64,000 nt of DNA. Origin: Hydrangea macrophylla (taxonomy: Eukaryota; Streptophyta; Magnoliopsida; Cornales; Hydrangeaceae). The position numbers and the translations under genes are program-made. Shown here one piece after another: positions 10,393 through 21,465 of this stretch (position 1 is its first letter; each line of letters starts with the position of its first letter). The notes under the pieces are model-generated. The model ran no database searches. It saw nothing but the letters and a program-made list of their open reading frames with translations, and had not been told where the DNA came from. Where the stretch lies: NCBI GenBank assembly GCA_033977485.1, contig CM066988.1:53195649-53259648 (forward strand), in the 5' to 3' direction.

Positions 10393-12232
10393 TGATGAGA
10401 TTTTCAAAATCTTTTCACATTCCCTTCTTATTTACATCTCTCTCTCTCTAGAACCAGCAGCAACCCAGAGCTTCTCTCTCTAAAACTCCATTCTTTTCGG
10501 CAAAGAAATCTCCACCTCTATTGCAGAAATGGCCACCAAAACAGCCTCGACGGTGTCATCAAAAGGCAAGAGGGCATTTCTGGATGCCACTCCTCCCCAA
10601 AATCGATGCAAAGAGGTGAGGGTCTTAGCAAAAATCCATGCTTCAGAGATCTCTACTAATAGTTTCCTCTCCTATAGTGCTCCCAACGGCTCACCGGTAG
10701 CACCTAGCCTTGGTACGGCGTTCCGCGGCATCCCTCTGGCGGCTTTCAACCCATACTCCCCACCAGTGGAGAATGAAGTGTTCCTCCAGTTACCTGCTAA
10801 TTGTAGCAAAGTTTGGATAGCCACCCATCCCATTAGAGGTTGGCCCATACCTACTGCAGACTGGGATAAATGGGTGACAAGGGTATCGGCCTCTAAGGCC
10901 GAACTTTGGAAGCGATCAGGCATTTTTGATGCCATCATGCTCAGTCGGTCACGGCTCGAGATCGATCGGCCTCTCTTTTTCTCTGCCTTGCTATTCTGGG
11001 CGTCATCTTGTAATGGGTTCCTCTTCCATAGTGGCCCGATGGCTCCAACCATAAAAGACATCAGTTACTTGCTCGAGCTCTAACCCCACGGACAGGAGAT
11101 TCTTCTAAGCGTTGATGTTGGAACGGCCAGCTTCTCCTATCCCCAATAGGAGTTTGTTAGGGATGGGGCCATGTCCTATCGACCGGTTACTACTTTCGAC
11201 GGCTTTTTGATTGCATGTATGGGCAAGGAAGGGACCGAAGTGACCAACACCGAGCATACCGCCTTCCTCATCTTCTGGCTAAACTGGTACCTCTTTTGCT
11301 CTACCAGTCAGGCCATAACAAAGGAGTATACCACTTTTGCCTTAGCCTTGGCCTCCAGTAAGCCTCTATCTCTCACCTCTCTTGTATGGGCATACCTAGT
11401 TCGTGGTGTGACTGATTTTGTCTAATCGGGCTTCAGTGTGGGAGGGAGCCTGATCTGGATTCTTCAACTTTGGCTGTATTCATACTTCCAACAATTCAGG
11501 CTGGATGCCCGCCAACTGCCTGTCGTTCCTATTTTCGTTGTCCACTTTATGGACATTACTCCCTCTTCTCACTCCTTTGAGGATTGTTTTTCATTCTTTT
11601 ACGAGGAATGTGCCAGTCAGTCAACCCCTCTCTTCACACCCTTTTCTTCTACTCACTTTCCCACATTTCTACAACTTCTCAACAACCCTGCTAACTGTGG
11701 CCCGGGCACCCAGTCTTCTTATAATGAAATTTTCTCTAGGTACTTGGTAGCTAGAGACATTATCTTTAGCCTGAGCAGACCTTCCAGCAACAATAAATGT
11801 GGGGCAGAGTACTACTTTACTCTGCTTTACGCCCCTCAATTCGGGCTTTCTCAACTGGTGCCTCTTCCGCCGGCCATAACCGTAAATGTGGATTGGGTTG
11901 AGCGCGGCCTGATCGTTAATGACGGGCAAGTAAAAAAAATCAAAGAACGATCGGACAAATTGAAGGCTGCCTTCAAATTCACACCATTCTCGGGTCAACC
12001 GGTCGTGACCGACGAATTTGAGAAGTGGTGTTTCGACCGGTCCACCCAAATCTTCAAAAGTACTGCCACAGAGGTGTTGCTTCAATTTTCTACATCATCA
12101 ACGGCCGATGAATCTATTGCTACTCTAGTAGCAGCCAGTAGGAAACAAGTAGCAAAGAGACCAACTTGAAAGAAGACACTAGGCCAAAGATCGACAAAGA
12201 AGCAAAAACAAACCGTACCATCATCCACTCAG

Positions 12233-12310
12233 GTATTATTTTATCTTCTTTATCTCATGCTTTCCTAATACACCGATTCTTCTTTCTGACCGCCTTCTGT
12301 TGTATTTCAG
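12233..12310 (+). other. Intron 1 of the antisense PMD gene
   Basis: Donor CTCAG|GTATTATT and acceptor TGTATTTCAG|CTT enclose 78 bp of pyrimidine-rich DNA. The intron lies between codons, and the exon frame before (ending Thr-Gln) and after (Leu-Ile-Asp-Glu) is the same. It has the size and composition of a short plant intron. Confidence 0.65.
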
Positions 12311-12946
12311 CTTATAGACGAGGGCTTCGCATAGGAGATATTGCCTGCTGTACCTCAAACACAATCAGCCCAACTTTCTAAATAAACGACAGCATTTCTT
12401 GAACAAGTTGCCGAGAGGGTGGTCCCTCTGAGGGTTGTCCCACATCTCACCCCTTCGAATGGAGATGATGTTCCCCTTCCAACTGGATAGGATGTACCTG
12501 AGCAAGTGATTCTCTCATCTAGCAGTGAAGGTCTATTTGGGGACAAAATGACTATAGAGATAACTAGAGAAGAAGAAGTAGAACAAGTGGCCCCATCTGT
12601 GGTAGAACCCAGTCAAGATGTTTCTCAGGGTCAGGCTGATCCCACTGTTGTAATGAAATCGGCCACTAAGCATACAAAAGAAGTGGTTGTGGCCGATCCT
12701 ACTTCATCCACTCCTGTGAATCCTCCAGCTCTAGGTGGTAGGAATAGTGCTCTTCCTGATACCTCGGTCATCGCAGAGGCCGTTCAAACCACTGCCGGTG
12801 TGAGTGCTGGGGCTTTACTAGAGGAGACCACCACAACACCTCTTCCTGAGCTAAACCAACAACCAACCCATTCATCCACCTCACAACCCAGTGGCGAGGC
12901 CATTTTACCACAAGACACATCGGCCTCCACATCATTGCCTGTCCAA

Positions 12947-13043
12947 GTATTTTTGTTTTTTTTTTTTTTTTTTTTTTTTTCATTTGGGCTCTTTTCTTCA
13001 ATCTGACTAATATTAACCCTTTTAACTCTGAACCTTTGAACAG
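12947..13043 (+). other. Intron 2 of the antisense PMD gene
   Basis: Donor GTCCAA|GTATTTTTG and acceptor CTTTGAACAG|GCTATT enclose 97 bp with a long T run. Removing it joins Val-Gln to a further ~40 in-frame codons (beginning A-I-P-L-G-P) ending at TAG near 13165. Without splicing the frame stops just inside the intron. Confidence 0.7.
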
Positions 13044-13743
13044 GCTATTCCCTTGGGTCCAGAACCATTCCTCCCTTTTGATGATTTTTGCAGCGGCCTG
13101 GACTATGGGGCGTTTGACTTGGGCCTTCTTGAGCCCCAAGCTGTCTCTCCTACCAGCATCCAATAGTCAAATGACCTCCTCCTTGGGCTGGTTACCTAAG
13201 ACCTACCTAGCCTCCCACCCACTGCTGATGTGGATGCTACCCTGAGCATACTTCTGGCCGATCGTTCACTATCAGACGGGCAACTTTCTCTATTACGAGA
13301 GATACAAGACAGACTACCAAGCTGCCGTCTCTTTGATCGATCGACCCCAACTGTTCAGGCCGAAGCTGAAGTTCATCTTGGTGCCCGATAAAATGCAGTG
13401 CAGTTTCTCGAGGCTGGAAGACCAAGTATGAAGTTGGAAAGGCACCTCAGGCCTAAGTGATTGCTCGAGACGGATGGTTGTAGGCCCGTATCGCCACTCT
13501 CAAGGCACAACTAGAATAATGCGAGGCTGAGGTCGTCATAAATGATGCAGCGCTAGTAAAGGTAGATGGGGTCTTGGCTCAACTTGGAGGAACGCTCAGA
13601 AGTGTAGCGACCAGCTATATACTAGTCTTTTCATTTCCCGTGCCTGGTCCTAGAAACTTAGCAAAGCCAAACAAGATCGAGTTGGGGCTCAGAAGATCTG
13701 GGAAGACCTAAGAGCAAAACTTAGGAATTTTGAATCGGCTTAG

Positions 13744-13934
13744 AGGCCGACTTCTGACTTTTGTACTTATATATCTATTTCTCTTTTTATTTATTTATAT
13801 ATTTCTTTTGTACGAGATTTTGTAAGTAAGTTGTGCTCAGCAATATTCAATACAATTGACGTTTTTGATCACTCAAGCTTAGGCTTATAATTAAATGGTT
13901 CATATTCTAACCCCGAATTTCGTTTATACTGTAA
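13744..13934. other. Convergent 3' ends of PMD gene and pol
   Basis: AT-rich, no coding match. Candidate plus-strand poly(A) signals (e.g. AATACA near 13850) lie here. The minus-strand pol reading, after the integrase C-terminus ('YLKSYYPSL'-like end), stops in this interval. Confidence 0.4.
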
Positions 13935-14900
13935 ATCGATGGTCTCCCATAAGGAAGGATAATAAGACTTTAGGTACTGGCCGTTTACTCACCTAACATG
14001 AATCATCCCATCCATATCACACAGCCTGTATGCTCCACCTCTCTTGACTTGGTGGACGATGAAGGGACCTTCCCAATTGACCGACCATTTACCGTATTGG
14101 TTGTCTTTGTCTCTGATAGGTAAGACGGCCTTCCAAACCAAATCCTTCGTGCAGAAAGATTTTTCTTTCACTCTCTTATTGCAGGCTCGGGCAACACGTA
14201 GCTTCTGTACCTTTAACAAATCCAGGGCTGCCAATCTTGTTTCGTCGAGTCCTTCCAACTCAGCTATCATAGCCTCGATATATTCTACAGGCTCAAGCTG
14301 ATTCTGTAGTGCCCTCCTGGCTGATCGGATTGTGACCTCCATAGGTAGCATAGCATCATGCCCGTTTGTCAGCATGAACGGCGTGTCCCCAGTACTAGAC
14401 CTTTTAGATGTCCGATAGGCCCACAGTGCTTCCCTTGGGTTCTCATTTATCATTTTCTCAATGATCCCCTTAAGGATCTTGTTTGTTGACTCGGTCTGTT
14501 CGTTGGCCTAAGCATAGTATGGGGTAAAATTGAGAATAGTGATTCCTCTACTTTCTACAAAGGTTGTGGTCTATGTTCCTGTAAACATAGACCCTTGATC
14601 GGCTGTTATTGTTTCTGGCAGGCCGAACTGATGTATCATATGTTCTTTAATGCATTTGATCACGGTGTCCTGAGTCACTGTCCTGTAAGGTATAGCTTCA
14701 GCCCACTTTGTAAAGTAGTCTGTAGCCACTATGATGAAATAATGTTAGCCCAATGAAGGTGGGAGAACCTTGCCAATCAAATCCATAGCCCATCTTCTGA
14801 ACGACTATGGCTTGATAATAGATTAGAGCTCCTTGGCTGACACTCGTTGAATCGGGCCATGCTTTTGGTAAGCCTGACATCCTTTGGCGTAGCTAATGCA
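13935..14900 (-). pseudogene. Tat element integrase remnant
   Basis: The minus strand shows the integrase core in order. The zinc-finger end 'CQAYQKHG' and '...SIIKP-SFRRWAMDLIGKV' (first catalytic Asp) are followed by 'ITADQGSMF' (second Asp; usually DNGTQF), 'TESTNK' (catalytic Glu), 'MINENPREALWAYRTSKRSSTGDTPF' and a C-terminal 'GPFIVHQVKRGGAYRL' domain. All three acidic residues survive, but stops and frameshifts (near 14520, 14690, 14740) prevent a full protein. The C-terminal ~150 residues (14453-13989) are the longest open part. No chromodomain is seen, consistent with Tat rather than chromovirus. Confidence 0.85.
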
Positions 14901-15239
14901 GTCCTTTAACATGCCCGGCCAATAGTAGTTATATCTTTGTAAGAGCCATTTCATCTTGGTATCGGCCTGATGACCTCCACGGATCCCTTCATGCACTTTC
15001 TGCCATTAACTGCATGGCTTGTTTCTTCTCGAGGCATTTTAAGATCACATCATCTCCGATGGGCTTCTTGAATAGTTCTCCATCGAGTACCAAAATTGGA
15101 CCGCAAATAGTCTGATCTTTTGGTCCTCCCTAACGTTTGGGTGTTTTAAATATTAGATGGTTGGGATTCTCCAATCATTGTCCTCCATCATGACCGAATT
15201 GGTTAAGTATACCAGCCTCTCTTTGCTACTGATGGCAAC

Positions 15240-15740
15240 GATCAGACTTGTACTATGATAGCTTGGTCCTCTAAACCCTTTCTAGCAGACGAGGCCAATC
15301 CCGTTTTTGCTAGCTTATCGGCCTCTATATTTGTTGACCTAGGGATATAGCTCACTCTTATATCATCAAATGAATGCAAAAGTTGAGTAGCTACTGAGTG
15401 AAACAGGAAGGCAGAGCTCCCAACTCTTTATTTGAAACTCACTTGATATCTATCTGATCACCAGCCCTGAGTCCCCTTTTATATGTACAAATGATGCCCC
15501 CATCTCATTGAGTATTTCTAGTTCGATGATGAGTGCCTTGTAATTGGCCTGATTATTAGTATACTTGAAATCGAGCCAAAACAACATCTTTGTCTTTTTA
15601 TATTTAGGTGATACAATGACCACTTAGGTGATACAATGACCACTCCTGTCCTAGAACCCCCTCTGCATTCTTAGAGCCATCAAAGATCAACGTCCATGGG
15701 ACTAAGGACGTATTTAGTACCTTAGGTGCTAGTGACAAAT
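15240..15740 (-). pseudogene. Second (RVT_3-type) RNase H of the Tat element
   Basis: Between the first RNase H and integrase the minus strand reads, in order, 'WTLIFDGS' (catalytic Asp), 'YTNNQANYKALIIELEIL' (catalytic Glu region, usually TNNxAEYEAL), 'HIKGDSGLVI' (catalytic Asp in GDSQLV) and 'EADKLAKTGLAS' (final Asp region). This is the ribonuclease H fold found as an extra domain in Tat elements. The Glu of the AEY motif is Asn here. A 20-bp tandem duplication (TTAGGTGATACAATGACCAC, 15604-15643) and several stops disrupt it. Confidence 0.8.
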
Positions 15741-15799
15741 CTCCCAAATTAGTATATCTGGGTGATCAGCTAGAAAATTGGCTATGGCCTGGCCTTTAA

Positions 15800-16032
15800 C
15801 CGATTGCTATGATCGGTATTGAATGGCAAATTCCATCAAGGCCAAGGTCCATTTCCCAATTCGGCCTCTCATGATAGGTCTTGACAACATATATTTAATC
15901 ACATCAGTTTGACATATCTAGCCTTTGTAATTCCCGAGTAGCCTTTGTAATTCCTTCTTGTTGGCCAAGGTCCATTGGGACATGAATCTTCTTAGGAAAT
16001 TGATCTTCCCGAGTAGCCTTTGTAATTCCTTC
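15800..16032 (-). pseudogene. RNase H (first) remnant of the Tat element, internally deleted and duplicated
   Basis: The minus strand gives the RT thumb-to-RNase-H join ('ANKKELQRLLGKINFLRRF') and then, without the ~100 residues normally between, the end of the RNase H region ('RPIMRGRIGKWTLALMEF' and 'KGQAIANFLADHP'). About 85 bp containing 'GCCTTTGTAATTCCTTCTTR' is duplicated (15940-16036), so the thumb motif occurs twice. This region could not make a working RNase H. Confidence 0.7.
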
Positions 16033-16790
16033 TTATTGGCTGGGGGGCTTTGCTGCTTGAATAGCCTGAGCCTTGTTCTTATCTATCTCTATCCTTTGTT
16101 GGTGCACCAAGAAACCTAAGAAGTTCCCTGCTGAAATGTCGAATGCACATTTAAGGGGATTCATTTTTAACTTATGAGCCCGCATTGTTTCAAATGCTTT
16201 TTCCAAGTCCCTCAAATGATCGGTGTTATCACCAGACTTTACCACCACATCGTCAATGTAGACCTCCATGAATCATCTAATCATATCATGGAAGATTGAA
16301 TTCATTGTCCGTTGATAGGTGGCTCCTGCATTCTTTAGCCCGAAGGGCATGACAACCCACTCAAAGGTTCCAATTGCCCCCAAACACCAAAAAGTTGTCT
16401 TTGGGACATCTTCCTCGGCGATGAAAATTTAATTGTATCCTGAATGCCCGTCCATAAAGGACAAGATCTTGTGCTTGGCGGCTGAATCGATGAGCTGATC
16501 GGCCATGGGCATTGGGTATTCATCTTTTGGGGTATCCAGGTTTAGGTTTTTGAAGTTAATGCAGACCCTGAGCTTTCCATTCTTCTTTACCACTGGGAGT
16601 ACATTCGAAACCCATTCTACATATCTAGCAATCCAAATAAAACCAGCGCCCAGGAGTCTCTCAATTTCCTCCTTCACGTTCAGAGTAACCTTTAGTGACA
16701 TGCACCGAGGTAGCTATTTGAATGGCCTGAACCCTGATTTAATTAGAAATTGGTGTTCCACCAGTTCCCTAGATAGCCCTGGCATCTCAT
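16033..16790 (-). pseudogene. Reverse transcriptase remnant of the Tat element
   Basis: The minus strand shows 'VKEEIERLLGAGFI', 'WVSNVLPVVKKNGKLRVCINFKNLN', 'PKDEYPMP' and 'SFMDGHSGYN' (usually FLDGYSGYN). Then comes a frame change through 16523-16335 ('NAGATYQR'-type region), and finally 'YIDDVVVKS' with both catalytic Asp residues intact, followed by 'HLRDLEKAFETMRAHKLKMNPLKCAFD'. RT copies element RNA into DNA. The active-site loop survives, but the fingers and palm are split over at least three frames. Confidence 0.9.
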
Positions 16791-17221
16791 CATAGTCCCA
16801 GGCAAAGAAATCTTTGTACTTATGTCAGAGCACTATCAACTCGGCCTAGAACTGCGGTTCTAGCATCTGACTTACATAAGTAGGCTTGTGCTCTCCTTCC
16901 TTGCCTGGGTTGATTTCCAATAGTGGATCTTGAACGTCAACCTTTAGATCATCCAGCTTTGCTGTGGCCATTTCCAGTTCATCCATTTGGACCTCTTTTT
17001 CCCTTGGCGTTTCTTCTTTATAAATACAATCGGGAAAATTAACCATACCATCAATTGGGCCAATCTCTAAACGCGTATCGGCCAGATATGCACACCATCT
17101 GGCCATGCTGGCTTTTAGGGCTATCTATCTCCGAATCTCAGTTGGTTGTTGATTCATCGATCAAGTCTTCTTCTTTAAGTTCAACTGGCCTGACTTTTTC
17201 TATCCGATTGAGTTGTGGGCA
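16791..17221 (-). pseudogene. Tat pol linker between protease and RT
   Basis: Minus-strand fragment (17106-16846) with 'MARWCAYLADTRLEIGPIDG' and acidic 'EMATAKLDDLKVDVQDPLLEINPG', matching the Glu/Asp-rich linker that precedes RT in Tat elements. No catalytic motif; broken by stops. Confidence 0.55.
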
Positions 17222-17902
17222 TCACTTCATCTTCTCTTTGATGAATGTGGCCGCGTTTAGCTTTCCCATCTTTCTACATCCTAGAAGCTTTATAGGTCCG
17301 ATGTCGTCTTTATACAATAACACATCGACCGTTTGAATACGTGCCACGAATGGCTTCGTATCAGCCCCCACTACCCTTACCTTATCTCCCTTACAAAAAA
17401 TCAACAACTGATGCAAAGTGGAGGGAATACAGTAGTTGGAGTGTATACAATCTTGGCCCAACAATGCATTATAAGCGGCCAATGTTTCAATAATGAAGAA
17501 AGCAGTCATTGTTGTCTTGCTTCCTATTGTCAGTTCCAAGGACAGGATGCCTTTCGTTCTTGAGGGTGCTCCTGTGAAACTCTGAACATTCATTTTGGTC
17601 AGGATTAACTCCAACTCGGACTTCTACAGTACCTTTAGCATTATTTGGGGCATGATATTGATGGTGGAGCCCCTGTCAATGAGAATCTTGTTCATGGGAA
17701 CTCCTTCAATGTGCCCTTTCACATACAGTAGCTTTAAGTGTTGGGACATTTGATATATAGGTCTCTCAATAACCACTTTAACGGGCCCTCCTGGCTTTTG
17801 TCCTTCCTCAGTTTGTTGCCCTTTCGGCCTTAAGATGGTCATCTTGGGCCGATCGGACTGTTGCTCGGTTGCATCCATGTTCTTACTCGTGGCTTCCACC
17901 AC
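17222..17902 (-). pseudogene. Aspartic protease remnant of the Tat element
   Basis: Two minus-strand frames (17902-17624 and 17614-17222) form the protease. 'HLKLLYVKGHIEGVPMNKILIDRGSTINIMP' contains the active-site D-x-G as DRG (usually D-G-G), followed by 'GILSLELTIGSKTTMTAFFII' and 'YNALLGQDCIHSNYCIPSTLHQ' (usually YNALLGRDWIH-x-x-x-x-x-PSTLHQ, with Trp replaced by Cys). One stop at about 17623 separates them. Protease processes the gag-pol polyprotein. Just upstream is a Lys/Glu-rich linker. Confidence 0.85.
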
Positions 17903-17929
17903 CTTTGGCTTAATGGTCTCTCCTACACT

Positions 17930-18845
17930 CTAGAATATGTCTTCTATAGTGGCCGACTCTTTGGTCAGGCCTTCTACCATATCTCCTTCCATGGCCGTTG
18001 GCTTATTTGGCTTGGCCATGAAGGACATATGCAAGGGAAACAACATGTTTGACATTAAACTCACAAGGATAGTCCCAAATTGGATTGGCTTTGCATCCGA
18101 ATCTGAAAAATCATCATCAGACACGACGTCCATGGCGTCAGTTTCGGGCTTACATTCTTCTTTTAACTTTTCCCGCCTAAATATTCCCTTCAGGCACTCC
18201 ATGGCGTGCATCGCTTCTTTACTTGCTTTTTTGTTAAAAATAGGCTCCCCTTCTACTAGGTGTCCTTGGGAATCGGGTAGTATGGGTGAACTGTTAGCTT
18301 GATTCTCCCAGTATTGTCGTTCTCGCTCAGCCTATCTTGCACGTTGATATTTTCTTTTTTGAGACTTGGTTGTATTTAGGTGTTGCCGGGAATTTTGGGT
18401 GCTCAACCCTGTACTACCTTCCTTCATCAACTCTGGGTGGTAATACCATCCTTGGACATATGTTCGAGGTTGGGCCATTTGTCTGCACATCTGGTCCGAA
18501 GAATGCCCGATAATGTCTTATCTTTGACCGACCTAAGTCTCTGGGGTCAGTCAGGGAGGCTGGTAATGGATTGGGTTTCCATTTGGGCTTACCTTGACTC
18601 AGCTTAGGCAGTGATAGCCTCTTATGCACGGACCTTCTCGGGTTGTGCTCTCTATGCTCGTTTGTCCTGGGCCTCTTGCTCGGGCTGGAGGCCTCCTTCT
18701 TGACATCGGCCTTACATCTCGGGCAGAGGCCTTATTCTATCAGATCAAGTTGGTGTCGCAAGTCAGCTATCAGGCTGTCAATAGTTGATCGGGCCATTTT
18801 GACTTCGGCCTTGTGCTCTTTTTCCTTACGCTCCTGATAAGTTTT
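17930..18845 (-). pseudogene. Tat gag-pol linker remnant
   Basis: Minus-strand fragments here (18211-17930, 18629-18414) are charged and low in hydrophobic core. One contains 'MECLKGIFRREKLKEECKPETDAMDVVSDDDFSDSDAKP'. They occupy the stretch between gag zinc-finger and protease. No domain is recognised and frames are broken. Confidence 0.5.
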
Positions 18846-19289
18846 TTAGAGCTCATGAATTGTCACCTTTGGCCCGTTAGTGGCTGAAATGGCAATTTGT
18901 TTCCCTTCTCTTTGCCTTGGAAATTCCTCCTTCTCGGTTAGGTCCACCTTTAGCCTTAGCCTGGTCAGCTTGGTTAAATCGGGTATCACTATGTTGGCAC
19001 CGGTGATTTGAGGGAATGGATTAGCATCAACTCCCATGACTTTGTCCGAGAATTTGAACACTCCTTTCTCCATGTTTTCATGTATAACATTACAAAAAAT
19101 GACGCAGTTATTAATCGAGTGTTTCCAGGAATTATGCCATTTATAGTATTCTTTAATTTTAATGTCATCGGCCTTAGGGATCCGATGACCATCACTAAGC
19201 TTGATCACTTTTTCGGCCAGTAAGGCATCGAGAATCTGATCAGCCATAGTTATATCAAAAGTGTAGTTTTTTCCTACCTCAAATACCAT
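18846..19289 (-). pseudogene. Tat gag C-terminal region with zinc-finger-like motif
   Basis: A 147-residue minus-strand frame resembles the Tat gag end: 'YTFDITMADQILDALLAEKVIKLSDGH', then 'YYKWHNSWKHSINNCVIF' (usually CKWHNSxxHxTNxCxxF, an unusual C-H-H-C motif; the first Cys is Tyr here), then 'KGVFKFSDK...VDANPFP'. The frame is open for its whole length. It is followed by a basic, charged linker toward protease. Confidence 0.75.
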
Positions 19290-19939
19290 CTTTTTTGCAG
19301 TGGCATTATTGTTGATGGATTTGCTTAAGGTGTCACATACAATCGACCGTTTACAAACTAGCTCGGCTATATCTCTGCCTCGAGGTCACAGTCTGCTAGG
19401 TGGACCTCGCAATTAGGATCTTTGTAGTAGGTTCCCTTGGACAAGTTCTTTTTCTCTTGCTCATCCAAGAGGATACGCTAGTAGCGAGCGGCTCGCGTGG
19501 CTAGCTCGAATAAATCACGAAAGTAAGTCCCTTCAAATCTTTTACGAAGTTCAAAGGACATTCCCCCATGTCCATCTTAACGTACTCCTCTTCAGGTAAG
19601 ACCGTCTTACACCTATATTTAGCCTTTCGAAAATGGGCTATGTCAGTCTCAACGGTCTCTCCCACTAATTGTAGCATCCTGGACAAATCTGCCAGTGATG
19701 TTTCGGTCTCAGTCCTATAGAACTAGCCATGAAATGATTCTTGCATCCCTTGCCAATTTTGTACGGAATTGGATTGAAAATTGACATAGCATAAGAATGC
19801 CATGCTCGTGAGCGAGTTTGGGAATAGCCTTAGTTTTAACGGGTCACTGCTACCCACATGACCGCATTGTTTATAAAATGGCCAACATGCTCTACCGGGG
19901 ACTATTCACTTTTCCTAGAAAACAGGGTCAAATTTGGAA
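19290..19939 (-). pseudogene. Tat gag core remnant (downstream part)
   Basis: On the minus strand the retrotransposon gag core can be followed in broken frames: 'EQSPVEHVGHFI', a 'LRLFPNSLT'-like stretch, 'NWQGMQESFHG', 'QLVGETVETDIAHFRKAKYRC' and 'LPEEEYVKMDMG'. It is interrupted upstream by the solo LTR at 19945-21460; the amino-terminal part resumes at 21466. Confidence 0.8.
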
Positions 19940-21465
19940 CTTTGTGTTGGGTTTGTGCCCTCAAACCATTACTTTATGTATAAGACATTAGCTTTTTAAT
20001 ATATGGATATCAGCTTTACATTTCATTGTGTATGTTTCTTTTATGAGATGATTATTTAATCCATAAGTATCATAGTAAGTAATTCGTGTGTGTTTGAGAA
20101 ACATACAAGCGAGATACGAAATACTATTCTTTGATACTTAGAACTTGTCACAGTGGATGATGAGATTGGGTATCTCATCAGGTCTACACTATAGCATGTT
20201 TAACTACCATTGGATGGAGTGATGAATCTCAATCACTAGATTTTTATCTCTTAATTAATATGCTAGTGCTTATAGTGCATTGACGTACCTAAGTTTTCTT
20301 GTTGACGCTTAAGGCTATCAACATTCAATAGGAACTCATAACTTGTATAAGGTACGTGTTCTCAATCTTGAGACAATTATGAACAGAGATTGTGGACATG
20401 GCTGCTTTGACTTACCAATCAGTGAGGTCTATAGAAGATCAACACCTGGGTATCTTTGGTATGTCATGCTCATAAGGTTGAACATGTATTGTCAAGATAG
20501 AATCTACCCTCTGTTTCAGAGTAAGCATTCCCTGGAGAATGTCACCAAGTTGATTACTGAGAACTGCAGTCTTGTTGATAAGTAGTTATCAACATATTTG
20601 GTAATAATGAGAGGTGAACGGGACTCAAGGAATTCAAGAAGTAATCATGATTCAGGTTGACAGTGACAGTTACCCGACTACGTGAATATGATTGTGAATG
20701 CTGATGGTAGAGGGACATTAGTACACCATACAAGTCTAGCTATCGCTTCGGATATGTTCTTTTGCGTTGGAATTCAGTTATCATTTTATAGTGGTGTAAA
20801 CGTTAACTGACTAGTTGATTAGTTTGTTGATCAAAGAGTTTGGTCATGGGAATTAACAACTGGTCTGAGCCAACAATAAAGAGCCTTGGAGGTCCCACTC
20901 TTAGCTCCGCTAGGATGCTTGGAAAGGCACAAGAGGATCTTGTCATGACAGGTTCGATCGATCGAACAGGTTTCGATCGATTGAAGTCTAGGCAGGTTCG
21001 AGCGATAGAAAGTAGTTCGATAGATCAAAAGTTCGATCGATCGAAGCCACTTCGATCGGTCGAAGGTTAAAGTCAGTTTTGGAAATCTATAAATAGGGCA
21101 GCTGCATATAGGGTTGAATCATCGTCGTTTTTCCTATACAAAAGCTGCAGAACCTGTTTAAGGCTTCCCAAACCTTCCTATCCTCCTTGTTGGAGATCCC
21201 ACCATCTCTAGTCTCTCCAAGAAGCATCTGCAGGAGTCATAAGGGTGAAGACAACCTAGTGGAGGCTGCTGCATCACCAAGGTTGAAGATTTTGAAGATT
21301 TCAGAATTGGGTTCAAGACCTGAGGTATATTTCTTCTCCTTCTTGTTAGTACGCATCTATAAAATTAACGGGTAGTAGATCCAGGCATACTAATAATTTT
21401 TTATAACTTGATATTTTCCACTGCGCGTTTAAAAATTAATTTAAACCTGTTTTTCCTTCACTTTG
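19940..21465. mobile_element. Solo LTR (1,516 bp) inside Tat gag, with TSD CTTTG
   Basis: The segment 19945-21460 begins TGTTGGGTTTG and ends TTTTCCTTCA, with TG...CA ends. CTTTG occurs at 19940-19944 and again at 21461-21465. No internal genes remain, so the two LTRs of the original element recombined. It carries an array of TTCGATCGATCGAA-type palindromes at 20952-21066. It must be younger than the Tat element it interrupts. Confidence 0.9.
20952..21066. repeat. Palindrome array TTCGATCGATCGAA in solo LTR
   Basis: Six variants of TTCGATCGATCGAA in 115 bp, e.g. GTTCGATCGATCGAAC at 20952, TTTCGATCGATTGAA at 20971 and AAGTTCGATCGATCGAAG near 21028. Each copy is self-complementary or nearly so. 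Confidence 0.85.

Larger units (their letters stand above)
10529..13743 (+). pseudogene. Plant mobile domain (PMD, aminotransferase-like) gene, antisense to its host retroelement, spliced, now broken
   Basis: The ATG at 10529 opens a frame that stays in one register to 12232. It is interrupted by in-frame stops at 11081, ~11147, 11423 and 12167. The PMD signature is clear: W-x-x-W-V and a helix leading to 'GPMAPTIKDISYLLEL' (the M-x-PT-L-x-D-hydrophobic-x-x-L-x-GL motif), then 'EHTAFLIFWLNWYLFC' and 'LASLYRG'-like 'WAYLVRGV'. Plant-type GT-AG introns at 12233-12310 (78 bp) and 12947-13043 (97 bp, T-rich) both keep the frame. A Ser/Thr/Pro/Glu-rich linker follows, then a coiled-coil-like tail ending at a TAG at 13741; one frame change near 13480 is needed. 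PMD proteins of host genes (MAIN/MAIL type) act in silencing and cell division; retroelement versions are of unknown role. It converges with pol. Confidence 0.8.

Noticed and set aside
16505..18607. Several plus-strand ORFs across Tat pol
   Set aside because: Shadows of the minus-strand polyprotein; no domains and no consistent frame.
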